Below are positions 47,464 to 56,850 of a stretch of 64,000 nt of DNA, piece by piece. The stretch's first letter is position 1; the number at the start of each line of letters is the position of its first letter. The translations under genes and the position numbers were made by a program. This DNA comes from Ryuthela nishihirai. Taxonomy: Eukaryota; Arthropoda; Arachnida; Araneae; Heptathelidae. The notes beneath the pieces are model-generated. The model saw nothing but the letters and a program-made list of their open reading frames with translations. It searched no databases and was not told where the DNA came from. Location: assembly GCA_038380435.1 (NCBI GenBank), contig JAWZYU010000731.1, forward strand, positions 16,001 through 80,000. The letters are read 5' to 3'.

Positions 47464-48965
47464 TACAGGGTGATTCAGAATTCATCATCAATATTTAGTG
47501 GGGAGGAAGGGAATAAGAAAAGAAAGAGATTTCACATAGGAAAGTATGGGGGCAGACGAACGCATGGTGGTGTAGAGGGCGCTGTGTGTACACACCTCTC
47601 ATACAGAAGCACAGCTGTTTGACGCGTGCAGTCAGTTGTCATTCGACAAGGTGAATTTGCAGAAGTAACATGAACCGGTATACGTGGAATGAATGTGCAG
47701 ATATGCATGTAACTTACGGTGCAGCAGGAGAAAGATGTCTTCGAGCCAGGCAATTGTATGCAGCGCGCTTCCCAAACCGCCGTGTGCCACAGCATCAAAT
47801 GTTTTCACGTATTCATCGCCAACTGCGTGAAACAGGATCGTTTGCTGCTAGTAATGTTAATCGAGGGAGGCGCAGATCGGCACGGACAGTAGCAGTAGAG
47901 GAAGCTGTCCTACAGGAAATCGAGGAACAACCTGGTGCTAGCACACGAGGTATGGCTAGGCAGTTTGGAATTTCGCAAGCAACAGCGTGGCGGATATTAC
48001 ACGATGAAGGGTTACATCCGTTTCATCTGCAAAGAGTGCAATTATTGGCAGCAGACGACCATCCCAAGCGTGTTATTTTTTGTCAGTGGTTCATGCAGAG
48101 AACAGCCGTTGATCCCAATTTCCCAGCGTATGCTCTTTTCACTGATGAGGCGTTGTTCACTCGAGAGGTTGTCTTCAACACACAAAATTGGCATGTGTGG
48201 GCTCATCAGAACCCACACGGTACAAGACCTGGAGCTGCGCAACAACGTTTTGCTGTCAATGTGTGTGTGGACTGGGATTGTCGGTGACTGTTTGTTGGGC
48301 CCGTATTTACTACCATCCCGTTTGGACGGTGCCAAGTACCTAACATTTCTTCAGACTGTGTTACCGGATCTTCTGAACGAGGTTCCTGATGGTAGTCTCC
48401 AGCGAATGTGGTTCCAGCATGACGGCGCTCCTGCACATTTCGCAAATGCTGTGCGTGCTTACCTATGCAGACAGTTTGGTGGTCAATGGATTGGCCGCGG
48501 TGGACCGGTTTCTTGGCCACCACGTTCACCGGATTTATCTCCAATCGATTTCTTTGTATGGGGTGCTATGAAAAACATGGTGTACGAGACCCCTGTTGAT
48601 AGTGCTATGGATCTTGTAGCACGCATATCAGTTGCTGCCTCAAACATCCGGGAAATGCCAGGCATCTTCCACAGGGTCCGGCAGTCCATGCAACGCCGTT
48701 GTGAGTCATGCATTCTAGCACATGGTCGGCAGTTCGAGCACCTCTTGTAAGTCTGTACAACCAATGCAAAGAAATGTTACATGTAAGATAATAAATGTTT
48801 TTTCCTTACCACTTCCTTCTTATGTGTTCTTTCCATCATTGAACTGGGGTCATTTTGCCCTACTACATGGCATATGCGCCCATGCTTTCCTATGTGAAAT
48901 CTCCTTCGTTTCTTATTACCTACCTCCCCACCAAATATTGATGATGAATTCTGAATCACCCTGTA
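47464..48965 (+). mobile_element. 1.5-kb Tc1/mariner-type transposon with ~85-bp inverted ends
   Basis: Left end 47466-47550 starts CAGGGTGATTCAGAATTCAT; right end 48879-48963 is its reverse complement with a handful of mismatches. TA lies at both borders. Between them is one transposase gene, disrupted by a frameshift. It is inserted in the satellite near its right side; satellite sequence resumes at 48966. The CAGGGTGA-TC terminus is shared with the 444-bp MITEs. Confidence 0.9.
47670..48750 (+). pseudogene. Tc1/mariner-like DDD transposase, frameshifted
   Basis: A cut-and-paste transposase of about 360 residues. The first frame (47670-48287) has an N-terminal helix-turn-helix of the DUF4817 kind (NECADMHVTYGAAGERCLRA, residues 8-58). 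A second HTH is at residues 70-128 (STRGMARQFGISQATAWRIL), and the first catalytic Asp is in ALFTDEALF (D159). The second frame takes over near 48270 and carries WFQHDGAPAHFA (second Asp) and SWPPRSPDLSPIDFFVWG (third Asp, about 36 residues later), ending at 48750. The frame change falls in a TGTGTGTGTG tract at 48261-48270, where 4 extra bases fit the break. All other motifs look intact, so inactivation appears recent. The start was chosen at the ATG giving MNRYTW, which aligns with the start kept in the 55-kb MITE. Confidence 0.88.
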
Positions 48966-49155
48966 TATTTGTTACCAGATTGCATTGTTCTAAAAGGAGG
49001 ACAAAACACTGGAAATGGAGGACAAAGGAGGACATACTTTCAATTTTGTGAAATAAAATAAGTTTTTTCTAACTAAAGTTTATTTCAGTACCGACTTCAG
49101 TCAGAAAAATGCATATACTAATTATTTAGTACACTTCAAAATATATATATATGTG
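48966..49155. repeat. Last satellite unit, right of the mariner-type element
   Basis: One further ~186-bp unit (GTTACCAGATTGCATTGTTC to ATATATATGTGTCG) with more private changes than the bulk, as expected at an array edge. Confidence 0.85.
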
Positions 49156-49205
49156 TCGAGTTTTATTCCAACTTTATTAGCAATCAAAAGTTCTTTCGCC
49201 TTAAC

Positions 49206-49250
49206 TGGCATAGTGGTTAAGGACTGCGAGTAATTCCTGTTCCAGATGAC
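49206..49250 (+). other. Possible tRNA-like relic
   Basis: TGGCATAGTGG at 49206-49216 fits the polymerase III A-box consensus, and GTTCC follows about 30 bp later, but no proper B box is present. Weak. Confidence 0.25.
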
Positions 49251-49289
49251 AAACTTTATGTGTTTCTATTAACTCTGACTAAAGTCTTG

Positions 49290-49508
49290 TACAGTCGCTC
49301 AAAAAAGTATCCGAACACTATAGTTGATTACAGAATTTAGAAAAAATATCTGGCAACGATTTTTTTTAGAAATTAGTGATCTGGCAACCTTCGTGTCACG
49401 TGACACGAAGGTTGCCAGATCACTAATTTCTAAAAAAATCGTTGCCAGATATTTTTTCTAAATTCTGTAATCAACTATGGTGTTTGGATACTTTTCTCAG
49501 CGATTGTA
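49290..49508. mobile_element. Palindromic CACGTG-centred MITE, complete
   Basis: About 219 bp, TACAGTCGCTC to CAGCGATTGTA, centre TCGTGTCACGTGACACGA. Right terminus slightly diverged. Lies in the right, non-satellite part of the ~20-kb element. Confidence 0.85.
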
Positions 49509-49666
49509 CAAACTAGAAGTAGTTCCTTCGTTGTTCTTTATATTGCCAAAAAAAAAAACTGCTGTCAACTTTTATAGAACTGAACTTGCGAAACTTTATG
49601 TACTATTCTAAAGCGCATATACATGTTTTTTTCAACCTTGCATATAAACTTCTAATACCGAGAAGG

Positions 49667-50048
49667 GCGGGGTTGGCTCAGTCGGTAGCGCGCCAGGCTC
49701 GTAATCTGTAGTTCCCAGGTTCGAGTCCCAGCTGGGTCAGCGTTGATTTATCTCCGCAAAATTCCCCGCCCTGCCCACGGTCAGTAAGGGACACCGATGA
49801 TCTTTGAAAGGCCGCCGTCCGTCGGATGGTACGTTAAGCCGTGGCCCCGTGTGCGGGAGAGCCATAGCCTGTGCACGTTAAAAAAACACGCTAAATGGCA
49901 TTGACGGGAAGCTACCATCTGTCTCCCAACAGCTGTTCCAGTGGGTCCCCTCCCCCAACCTTCTCTGAGCCTTCGGGGTCCATGCGACTTGGCCATTTAG
50001 CCCATGCAAAAAAGTGCCGCTCAGAGGTAAAACAACCCAACCCAACCC
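49667..50048 (+). mobile_element. tRNA-derived SINE, single tail module
   Basis: Flanks CTAATACCGAGA (before) and CTAATTCCGAGA (after) are a target-site duplication with one mismatch. Lost CATGGTGTG-type sequence near 50005. Confidence 0.88.
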
Positions 50049-50445
50049 TAATTCCGAGATTACAGAAAATAGAAACTTTTACAGCATTAACAGAAATAAT
50101 TTAGCATTCACGATTTGGATTTACAATAAATTATTTCACGATTAACAGTAAATTATATGATTGTCATGGGTTCAAGAAATTTGAAAAATGTATAAAAAAT
50201 AGTGCTTTTAGTTTTAAGTATGTTATAAGTTTATACATAAAAGAGGACATTTTGTGTTTTTTCAAAATTCCAAGAGGGCATGAGACAAAAAATGAGGACG
50301 TATGGTTACCCTAGTTATAGATGACTGAGTACCAGAACACATGAATTGTGCGCAATTCAGTGTGATTCTTACCTAGGCAACATCTCCTGGATGCATGCAG
50401 TAACTTTTGGGAATTTCAATTGTCCCATACTTCACAAGGCATAAA

Positions 50446-50993
50446 GTTGGGTTGGGTTGTTTTACCTCTGAGCGGCATTTTTTTGCACACCATGGGCTAA
50501 ATGGCCAGATCACATGGACCCCGAAGGCTCAGAGAAGGTTGGGAGAGGAGACCCACTGGAACAGCTGTTGGGAGACAGATGGTAGCCTCCCGTCAAGGAC
50601 ATCCAGTGTGTTCTTTAACGTTGGGTTGTTTTACCTCTGAGCGACACGTTTTTGCACACCATGGGCTAAATGGCCAGGTCACATGGACCCCGAAGGCTCA
50701 GAGAAAGTTGGGGGAGGGGACCCACTGGAACAGCTGTTGGGAGACAGATGGTAGCCTCCCGTCAAGGCCATCCAGCATGTTCTTTAACGTGCACAGGGTA
50801 TGTCTCTCCCATACACGGAGCCACGGCTTAACGTCCCATCCGACGGACGGCGGCCTTTCCAAGTCTATCGGTGTTGCCTACTGACCGTGGGCAGGGCAGG
50901 GAAGTTTGCGGAGATAAATCTCAATGCTGACCCACCTGGGAACTACAGATTACGAGCCTGGCGCGCTACCGACTGAGCCACCCCCGCCCCTTA
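50446..50993 (-). mobile_element. tRNA-derived SINE with 2 tail modules
   Basis: Flanked by AGGCATAA on both sides (near 50437 and 50993). The head region lacks the GACTCGAA segment, so the B box is deleted (CACCTGGGAACTACAG). Confidence 0.87.
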
Positions 50994-51386
50994 GGCATAA
51001 GATTCCTCAGAGATTCACTAATGAGAAAGAGATCATGGAAATATACATGAATTTAATGATTGTGTTAAGAATAATGACCTAAAGTTGAAGAACCAATTGC
51101 AAATAAATGCGTATAAAAGTAACGTTTGAGACTTTTTTACTGATTTTTTTTTTCCCTGGTGTAAGTCATTCGCGATGAGATATCGCCATTTTCATCTGTG
51201 TTTTGACTGCCTGATTTGTTTTCAAGAAAATAATTTAACACGTGCATACCTTTAGATGAAACAGATCATCATCAATATCAATTGAATGCATATTTCATAA
51301 ATGTAATAAAGATATCTAGTTAATAAATTTTAAGGTGGCTAAAAATATAAATCCAGATGTTAAAACTTTATTGTTGTGTTTCATAG
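50994..51386. other. Intron sequence, nothing recognised
   Basis: About 390 bp AT-rich, leading to the polypyrimidine-poor acceptor of exon 9. Confidence 0.4.
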
Positions 51387-51477
51387 GTCATCATCCCAGA
51401 AAATGCTCATGCTAATTTTAGATTATGGTTGACCAGTTATCCATCAGATTCTTTTCCTGTTTCGATTCTGCAAAATG
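51387..51477 (+). CDS. DNAH3: Dynein heavy chain exon 9 of 9 in window
   Basis: 30 codons plus 1 nt; acceptor TTTCATAG, donor GTAAGT at 51478. The peptide VIIPENAHANFRLWLTSYPS continues as DSFPVSILQN and then the first base of a Gly codon. FRLWLTSYP..FPVSILQNG is conserved in D6 of axonemal dyneins and normally continues KMTNEPPKGLRAN. I searched 51480-64000 by eye for that continuation and did not see it, so the next exon is probably beyond the window. Confidence 0.92.
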
Positions 51478-51666
51478 GTAAGTGCGAAAATAAATTATAT
51501 AATAATGATCTAAAAATTTTAATTGCAAACTTTGTATTTTCCATTATTTCATAGATTGTGCTTTGAACGATTTATTAATTTGGAAGTTTCGTTTTAACAA
51601 TTAACATTCTCGTCATATTTCTATTTCATTAAAGGTATTATTAATTTATATGTTAGAAATAGGATA

Positions 51667-52055
51667 GGTTGGGTTGTTTTACCTCTGAGCGGCACTTTTT
51701 TGCACACCATGGGCTAAATGGCCAGGTCACATGGACCCCGATGGCTCAGAGAAGGTTGAGGGAGGGGACCCACTGGAGCAGCTGTTGGGAGACAGATTGT
51801 AGCCTCCCGTCATGGCCATCCAGCGTGTTCTTTAACGTGCACAGGGTATGTCTCTCCCGCACACGGGGCCACGGCTTAACGTCCCTTCCGACGGACGGCG
51901 GCCTTTCCAAGCCCATCGGTGTTTCCTACTGACCGTGGACAGGACGGGGAATTATTGCAGAGATAAATCTCAACGCTGACCCAGCTGGGACTCAAACCTG
52001 GGAACTACAGATTACGAGCCTGGCGCGCTACCGACTGAGCCACCCCCCCCGCCCC
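51667..52055 (-). mobile_element. tRNA-derived SINE, single tail module
   Basis: Exact 10-bp target-site duplication AAATAGGATA at 51657-51666 and 52056-52065. Confidence 0.92.
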
Positions 52056-52065
52056 AAATAGGATA

Positions 52066-52379
52066 ATGATTTGCTCGCCTTCTTTCATATAAAGGTCATA
52101 AACATAAAACTGACTCTAGAAGTCAAGTTCTTTCACTCCTGCATTAGTTACAGTTAACATATAAGAATAAATAAGGATTTTCTTATTCAAATAGCTGCCA
52201 AGATCTGTAACCAAAATGTCAGCTATATTCCTGTGCCATTGCACTTGCAAATAAATTTAAGCGAAACAATTTTCCTTCAATACGTTAATTATGACATAAA
52301 TAGAGGACGAAAACACGGTTAATATTGCAAATTTCGAAAAGGTTATCGTACAGTTCTATAATGTTCTCCTGAGGGATAG
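52066..52379. other. Non-coding stretch, nothing recognised
   Basis: About 310 bp after the SINE; I looked here for the next dynein exon and found none. Confidence 0.4.
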
Positions 52380-53480
52380 AAGGTCAAAAAGCTCGAAGTC
52401 GCTGTTCCATTTCAGCGACAGTGGTTGGTGCACTTCTTGGGTGTTGTTGGAGCTACCAGCCCATCATGTCCCAGATGTGTTCAATTGGTGAAAGGTCCGG
52501 CGATCGTGCTTTTCACCAATACGTGCATGGTAGTACCTGAACGTTTTGCTCCTGTAGATACTGCAGACTAATGTGGGCTGTGTGGGGACGGGCGTTATCT
52601 TGCTAGTAAAAGGTTGAGTGCTGCTAAACAAATGGTACAGCCACTGGTTGCAAAATATTGGTAACATTATTGTTGGGCAGTTAGAGATCTCCTTATGATG
52701 ACCAGTTCTTACCAAGATGTCCTACTAATGGCACCACACACCAAGACACTAGATGCTGGAGCCTGGTTCGCATCTGGTGTCTTGGTTACTATGGTGCTGG
52801 GATTGTCTGATGATGTCGCATGCACTGGGTGGCGTTCCTTCCCCTGGATATCTACCTCCTTGCTGACCGAGACAAAAACGAGATTCTTCACTAAACAGAA
52901 CGGTACTCCCTGTTTTCGTTCCAGTTCTCTCTGAGTCGACGCCACTGAAGATGTGCTTGCATGTAGGCAGATGTGAGGGGCAAATGCAGTGCCGGACCAT
53001 AGGCTCGCAATGCAAATTGTAAGAGCCTGTTGTTTACCGTTCGTCTGGTATGTGTTACCTGTTGCCAGTCTCTCTGCAGTTGCGTTGTAGTCGGGAATCT
53101 GTCACGCAATGCCATGCATCACAAATGGTGGTCTTGTCACTCCGTGGTCATACATCGTCTTCCTGATCTATGTTGGCGTGTGGTGGATCCTTCTTGAACC
53201 TACTGGCGCCATATGTGTACGATAGTGCTGGGATTGTCTGTACGACAAAACAGCTTCTCAAGGCCGATGATTCTTTACGCTTAAAGTCTGTTAACTGTTG
53301 GAACGGCTGTCGACGTCTGCGTAAGGGCATCTTTAGCGGTTTAGAACAATTTCCGCAACGTTTTGTCAACCAGGGAACTTTGATTGCCTTTATGTGTGTT
53401 TGACTGCCCCGCACCTGTGACATCAGCTCGTGCCTGCCCAATGGTTTCGATCGTCCTGCAAACCTAATCATTTCCATATA
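52380..53480 (-). pseudogene. Tc1-type transposase, heavily degraded
   Basis: Minus-strand pieces in several frames line up as one Tc1-like transposase. From 53477: RFAGRSKPLGRHELMSQ and following basic HTH-like text; then RFPTTTQLQRDWQQVT and LQFALRAYGPALHLPLT; then HLQWRRLRENWN, VLFSEESRFCLGQQGGR (first catalytic Asp replaced, S-E-E-S instead of S-D-E-S); and near 52460 an EHIWDMMGW-like end with LRAF. At least four frame changes and several stops make it dead. Terminal repeats were not identified. The family assignment rests on the SRF and HLQWRRL-type motifs. Confidence 0.7.
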
Positions 53481-54344
53481 CTACTGCCTCCCTAAATTTC
53501 CTCACATTTACATAATTTTCTGCAAGTGTTGCATTTTTTATTTCCTGTAGTGTATTATAAAATCAATTACCAAATGTTTAAAAATAAATAACTACCAGTT
53601 TGAATTTCAGAAATGTAGATCTTTTGTTACTGCTGTGTCCAGGCCTGTTGTACGAGGTGGCCTTGGACAAACGCGGAATGCTGGTTACTGCTCCATGCTA
53701 GATTAAAGTAATTAAGAAACCACGAACGACAGATAATGCTTAAGGTGCCTTTGAATAAAGAGATGCAAATGACAGCGATTCCTAACAGTTTTTACACTCC
53801 CCTTCAATCACTAGAATTTCGATTAAAGTTCAGTTTACGTCATTTAAGTTAGGCAGGAAACCTCCAGAGATATATTATGGACATTTAATGATTCAATATG
53901 CTGTACACTTCAGTGGATATGCTTACCTATCCAACATAACTCAGAATTATGTGAAATCACAAAACAAAAATAGGAGTAAAACATAAACTGACATCTTTTG
54001 AAAAATAATATTTTTTTATTTTTATATGTAAATTCATATTTACAATACTTACGGAAAACTTTATCGTGATTAAGTGCGGACACATTGTCCTCATGGCGTC
54101 TGAGGAAGAAATTGCGCCTTTTTGTATCCATTGCTACAGGTTTGGATCATGTCCATTGGTCCCGTACCTTCCTACGACCCTGACGAGTTTGAAAAACAAA
54201 AAACTAGGTCTCTGCAACTTTTTTTTACTTGTCCCTTCAATTTCTTGTTCATTTAAAAGCCAGATCCATTATCAAAAAGCACATCATGGGTATGATACAT
54301 GAGATTTAAGAAACGCGATTCAGGAACCTTTCAATATTACATTG
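53481..54344. other. Non-coding stretch, nothing recognised
   Basis: About 860 bp without a recognisable exon or repeat. Short open frames here (for example near 53910-54130 and 54066-54302) have no motif. Confidence 0.45.
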
Positions 54345-54354
54345 CTTAAAACTA

Positions 54355-54654
54355 ATTTATCTCCGCAAAATTCCCCGCCCTGCCCACGGTCAGTAGGGGA
54401 CACCGATGGGCTTGGAAAGGCCGCCGTCCATAGGATGGGACGTTAAGCCGTGGCCTCGTGTATAGGAGAGCCATACCCTGTGCACGTTAAAGAACACGCT
54501 GGATGGCCTTGACGGGAGTTTACCATCTGTTTCCCAACAGCTATTCCACTGGGTTCCCTCCCCCAACCTTCTCTGAGCCTTGGGGGTCCCTGTGACTTGA
54601 CCATTTAGCCCATGGTGTGCAAAAAAAGTGCCGCTCAGAGGTAAAACAACCCAA
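54355..54654 (+). mobile_element. tRNA-derived SINE, 5'-truncated
   Basis: Starts in the body at ATTTATCTCCGCAAAATTCC without the tRNA-like head. Still flanked by an exact 10-bp duplication CTTAAAACTA (54345-54354 and 54655-54664). A truncation at the head with intact duplication is the mark of incomplete reverse transcription from the CAACCC tail. Confidence 0.92.
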
Positions 54655-54664
54655 CTTAAAACTA

Positions 54665-55003
54665 CTTATACACAAGAACTGCCTAACGTTCGGTGCATTT
54701 CGGCGAGAAAAGATATCCTTCAAGCAAGTGCAATTTTAATGCGAAATGATGACTTCTACCATAGGTGATAGTTTTGTGCAATGTGTGCTGTAATCCGAAA
54801 TTTTATAGGTTTATTTTATAAATGTGTTTAATTTTTCATGTCTGTGTTTTAATACGTGTTTTTGTTTTTGTTATTGTTTTAGTTTCTTTTTCTAATTATG
54901 TGTTTATTTTCCATTATACATGTCATATTCTTTAATAAACCTGTCGTGTGATTTAAAGGAATCCTGCTGACAAGCCATAAGGCTTAGCGGGGTAATTTAT
55001 GTA
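54665..55003. other. Possible LINE 3' UTR remnant
   Basis: T-rich text ending GACAAGCCATAAGGCTTAGC just before the MITE, and TAATAAAG(ATT)n just after it (55472-55496). The ATT-repeat end suggests a LINE tail split by the MITE; weak evidence. Confidence 0.3.
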
Positions 55004-55456
55004 TACAGGGTGAATCTGAAAAAGTGGGCAAAACTTTACGGGGTAGTAGAACACAGCTATACGAGCAATATTCGTCATAGAATGTATGGTCGGAACGCAA
55101 ACGGCGAGCCGCTAGGTGGCGTTGGAAATGGTATAAAAGAGTCGGTCCTCGCACCCAACGGCATTTCTACCGTGGATTGCCGAGAGGATGGCTGGTTATA
55201 CTAACCACGAAATGGTGGATATGGACTTTGTGTACGGTGCGGGAGCATGTACCTCAATTACATTCCTGTTAATAAAATGTTTTCTGAAGTATCTCCTCTC
55301 CTTCTTCTGTTCATTCTTTAAATGTGACAGTGGAAAACTACCTTTTAACTTCACACCGCTTGCGTTCCGACCATACATTCTATGACGAATATTGCTCGTA
55401 TAGCTGCGTTCTACCACCCCGTAAAGTTTTGCCCACTTTTTCAGATTCACCCTGTA
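55004..55456 (+). mobile_element. CAGGGTGAATC TIR element keeping a transposase start
   Basis: 453 bp, TA-flanked, same >100-bp arms as the copies in the satellite but with a different middle. It has TATAAAAG at 55132, then ATG at 55188 opening MAGYTNHEMVDMDFVYGA. That peptide aligns with MNRYTWNECADMHVTYGA of the 47.7-kb transposase (M..YT..E..DM...YGA). It is an internal deletion derivative of an autonomous relative; the rest of the gene is gone. Confidence 0.85.
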
Positions 55457-56850
55457 TAACCATACTAAGGCTTAATAAAGATATTATTATTATTAATACA
55501 CTGGAGATCACGTTCTAAATTTCACACAGAACTTATGAGAACATCTTATACTATCATCTAATATATATTAGAGACGATAGTGAGAGATTGACAGCTGAAT
55601 GGCTGACAGGGGATCATTCTAATTCTAAGTGTATGATGCAGTCAAGATAGAGGTCTGAAAAGTTGCACCTAGGCTAATTCGGGTCGTAAATCTCTGGAAA
55701 AAAACCAATATTTGATATCCGACTTCTCCTTCAAGGTGAAACAGAGGTCGTGTAGAAGTCTAACCATGATCTACTGCAGAACCGGTACTATAGAGCTCAA
55801 CATTGGTTCCTGGAATTTTTTGAGTAGTAGCTGTCTATCGGAAATGTTCTGATATTTGGGATGATTTCGAGGTGAAAGGTCAAATATCGTCTACAGGGGG
55901 GTAAAAGTGTACAAATTGCTGACTTGGGTTATTTTCCGGTATAGAGCTCAGGAATTATGCCACATTTTTTATCTGGTGTCATGTTAGAGTAAAATAAAGG
56001 TCGTAGTCACGGGCTGGATATCAAAAGGTCCCTAAAGCATCTTTGATAATAGTAATAAAATTAACTTTTAATTGGTAAAATATAATAAAATAAGAAAAAT
56101 AAAATTTCTAGTTCAATATATTAAAACTTTTAATAGGCAAAGTTGCGCCTATCTCTAACACTTATTTCTGAGACTCTGTCAGTAATCAAAACAAAAACAT
56201 CTTTTTCTTAAGAATGAGAGCAATTATTTTCATATTGTCGTCTTTCTGTTTGTCTGTCGGTTCCTACTTATCGTTCTATTTAGAGAAAAGTTAAATATAT
56301 TTGAAAATGGGATAGGTATTGATGAAAGGTTAGAATTCGCAGCTTTCGAGTAGCGAACAAATTTAACAGAGCCTTCTAGCAGTGCTAAAATTTAGACAAT
56401 TGCTAGATATTTTCAAAAAATTCAAATGATTTGTGTAAGCTAGAAATTTCAACTTTTGGTGGTCGATTGTGATGGACAAATAGGCTTACATTGAAAGTAA
56501 CAATTTGCTCCTCCAATGTATCTCCAAAACGATATACAGCATTCCCCCGCCACCATTACAGGGGGGAGGATCGCTCTATATCGTTTTAACAGATGACTCA
56601 GAAATTATTCTTAGATAACAAGCACTTAACAATTACGATTTACGTTTGTTTTAATCCTCCAGTAGTTTAAATATTGATCTTCAGATAGGGCTAAATTTGG
56701 ATAATTGCAAAAAATTAAACCAATATTGCAAAACGATCTTGTTAAACTAGAAATATGAAATTTTGGTGGTACTGTATTGTGTTCAAGTTTACATTGAGAA
56801 TGGGTATTTGCCTCCGTAACCTGAAAGAAACATTTTCCCACCAATTTGTC
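55457..56850. other. Non-coding stretch with a diverged internal duplication
   Basis: 1.4 kb without coding potential. The segments about 56395-56540 and 56695-56840 resemble each other (GCTAGAAATTTCAACTTTTG versus ACTAGAAATATGAAATTTTG, both followed by GGTGGT and TTTACATTGA or TTACATTGA). Confidence 0.45.

Larger units (their letters stand above)
30257..50314. mobile_element. Candidate ~20-kb non-autonomous hAT-like element containing the 186-bp satellite
   Basis: The 9-bp string TTATAGATG occurs at 30248-30256 and 50315-50323, directly bordering the two ends. The left end reads TAGTTACCAGATTG. The right end, read inward, is CTAGGGTAACCATACGTCCT; the two share TAG..T.ACCA after a 2-base gap. 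TAGGG-type ends and 8-bp (here 8-9 bp) duplications are typical of hAT transposons (family knowledge). No transposase is visible. Inside lie the satellite, three ~444-bp MITEs, a 1.5-kb mariner-type element, a palindromic MITE and a SINE. The interpretation as one swollen element is inference; the boundary repeats are seen directly. Confidence 0.55.
2706..51477 (+). other. DNAH3: Partial gene: axonemal dynein heavy chain (DNAH3/DNAH12-like), nine internal exons
   Basis: Nine exons join in phase (186+81+162+161+158+155+207+117+91 bp) into 439 residues with no stop. Each has an AG acceptor and a GT donor. The joined protein matches, from memory, the AAA5-AAA6 part of axonemal dynein heavy chains, the ATP-driven motors of cilia and sperm flagella. 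Phrases such as the ALDNPYPNP block, LRCLRPDK, LSPGADP, GQGQGPIA and QNCHLATSW fit inner-arm single-headed types, DNAH3 or DNAH12 more than DNAH7. The symbol is tentative. Introns are 9.4, 1.6, 5.0, 2.5, 2.3, 1.3, 2.0 and 23.5 kb and are mostly repeats. Neither the start of the gene nor exons after the last one (the family continues with the rest of D6 and the C-terminal domain) were found. Whether it is expressed cannot be told from sequence. Confidence 0.88.

Noticed and set aside
53910..54302. Short open frames as the next dynein exon or a downstream gene
   Set aside because: No dynein D6 or C-terminal motif (no KMTNEPP-like or GLRAN-like peptide), no convincing splice sites, biased low-complexity composition.
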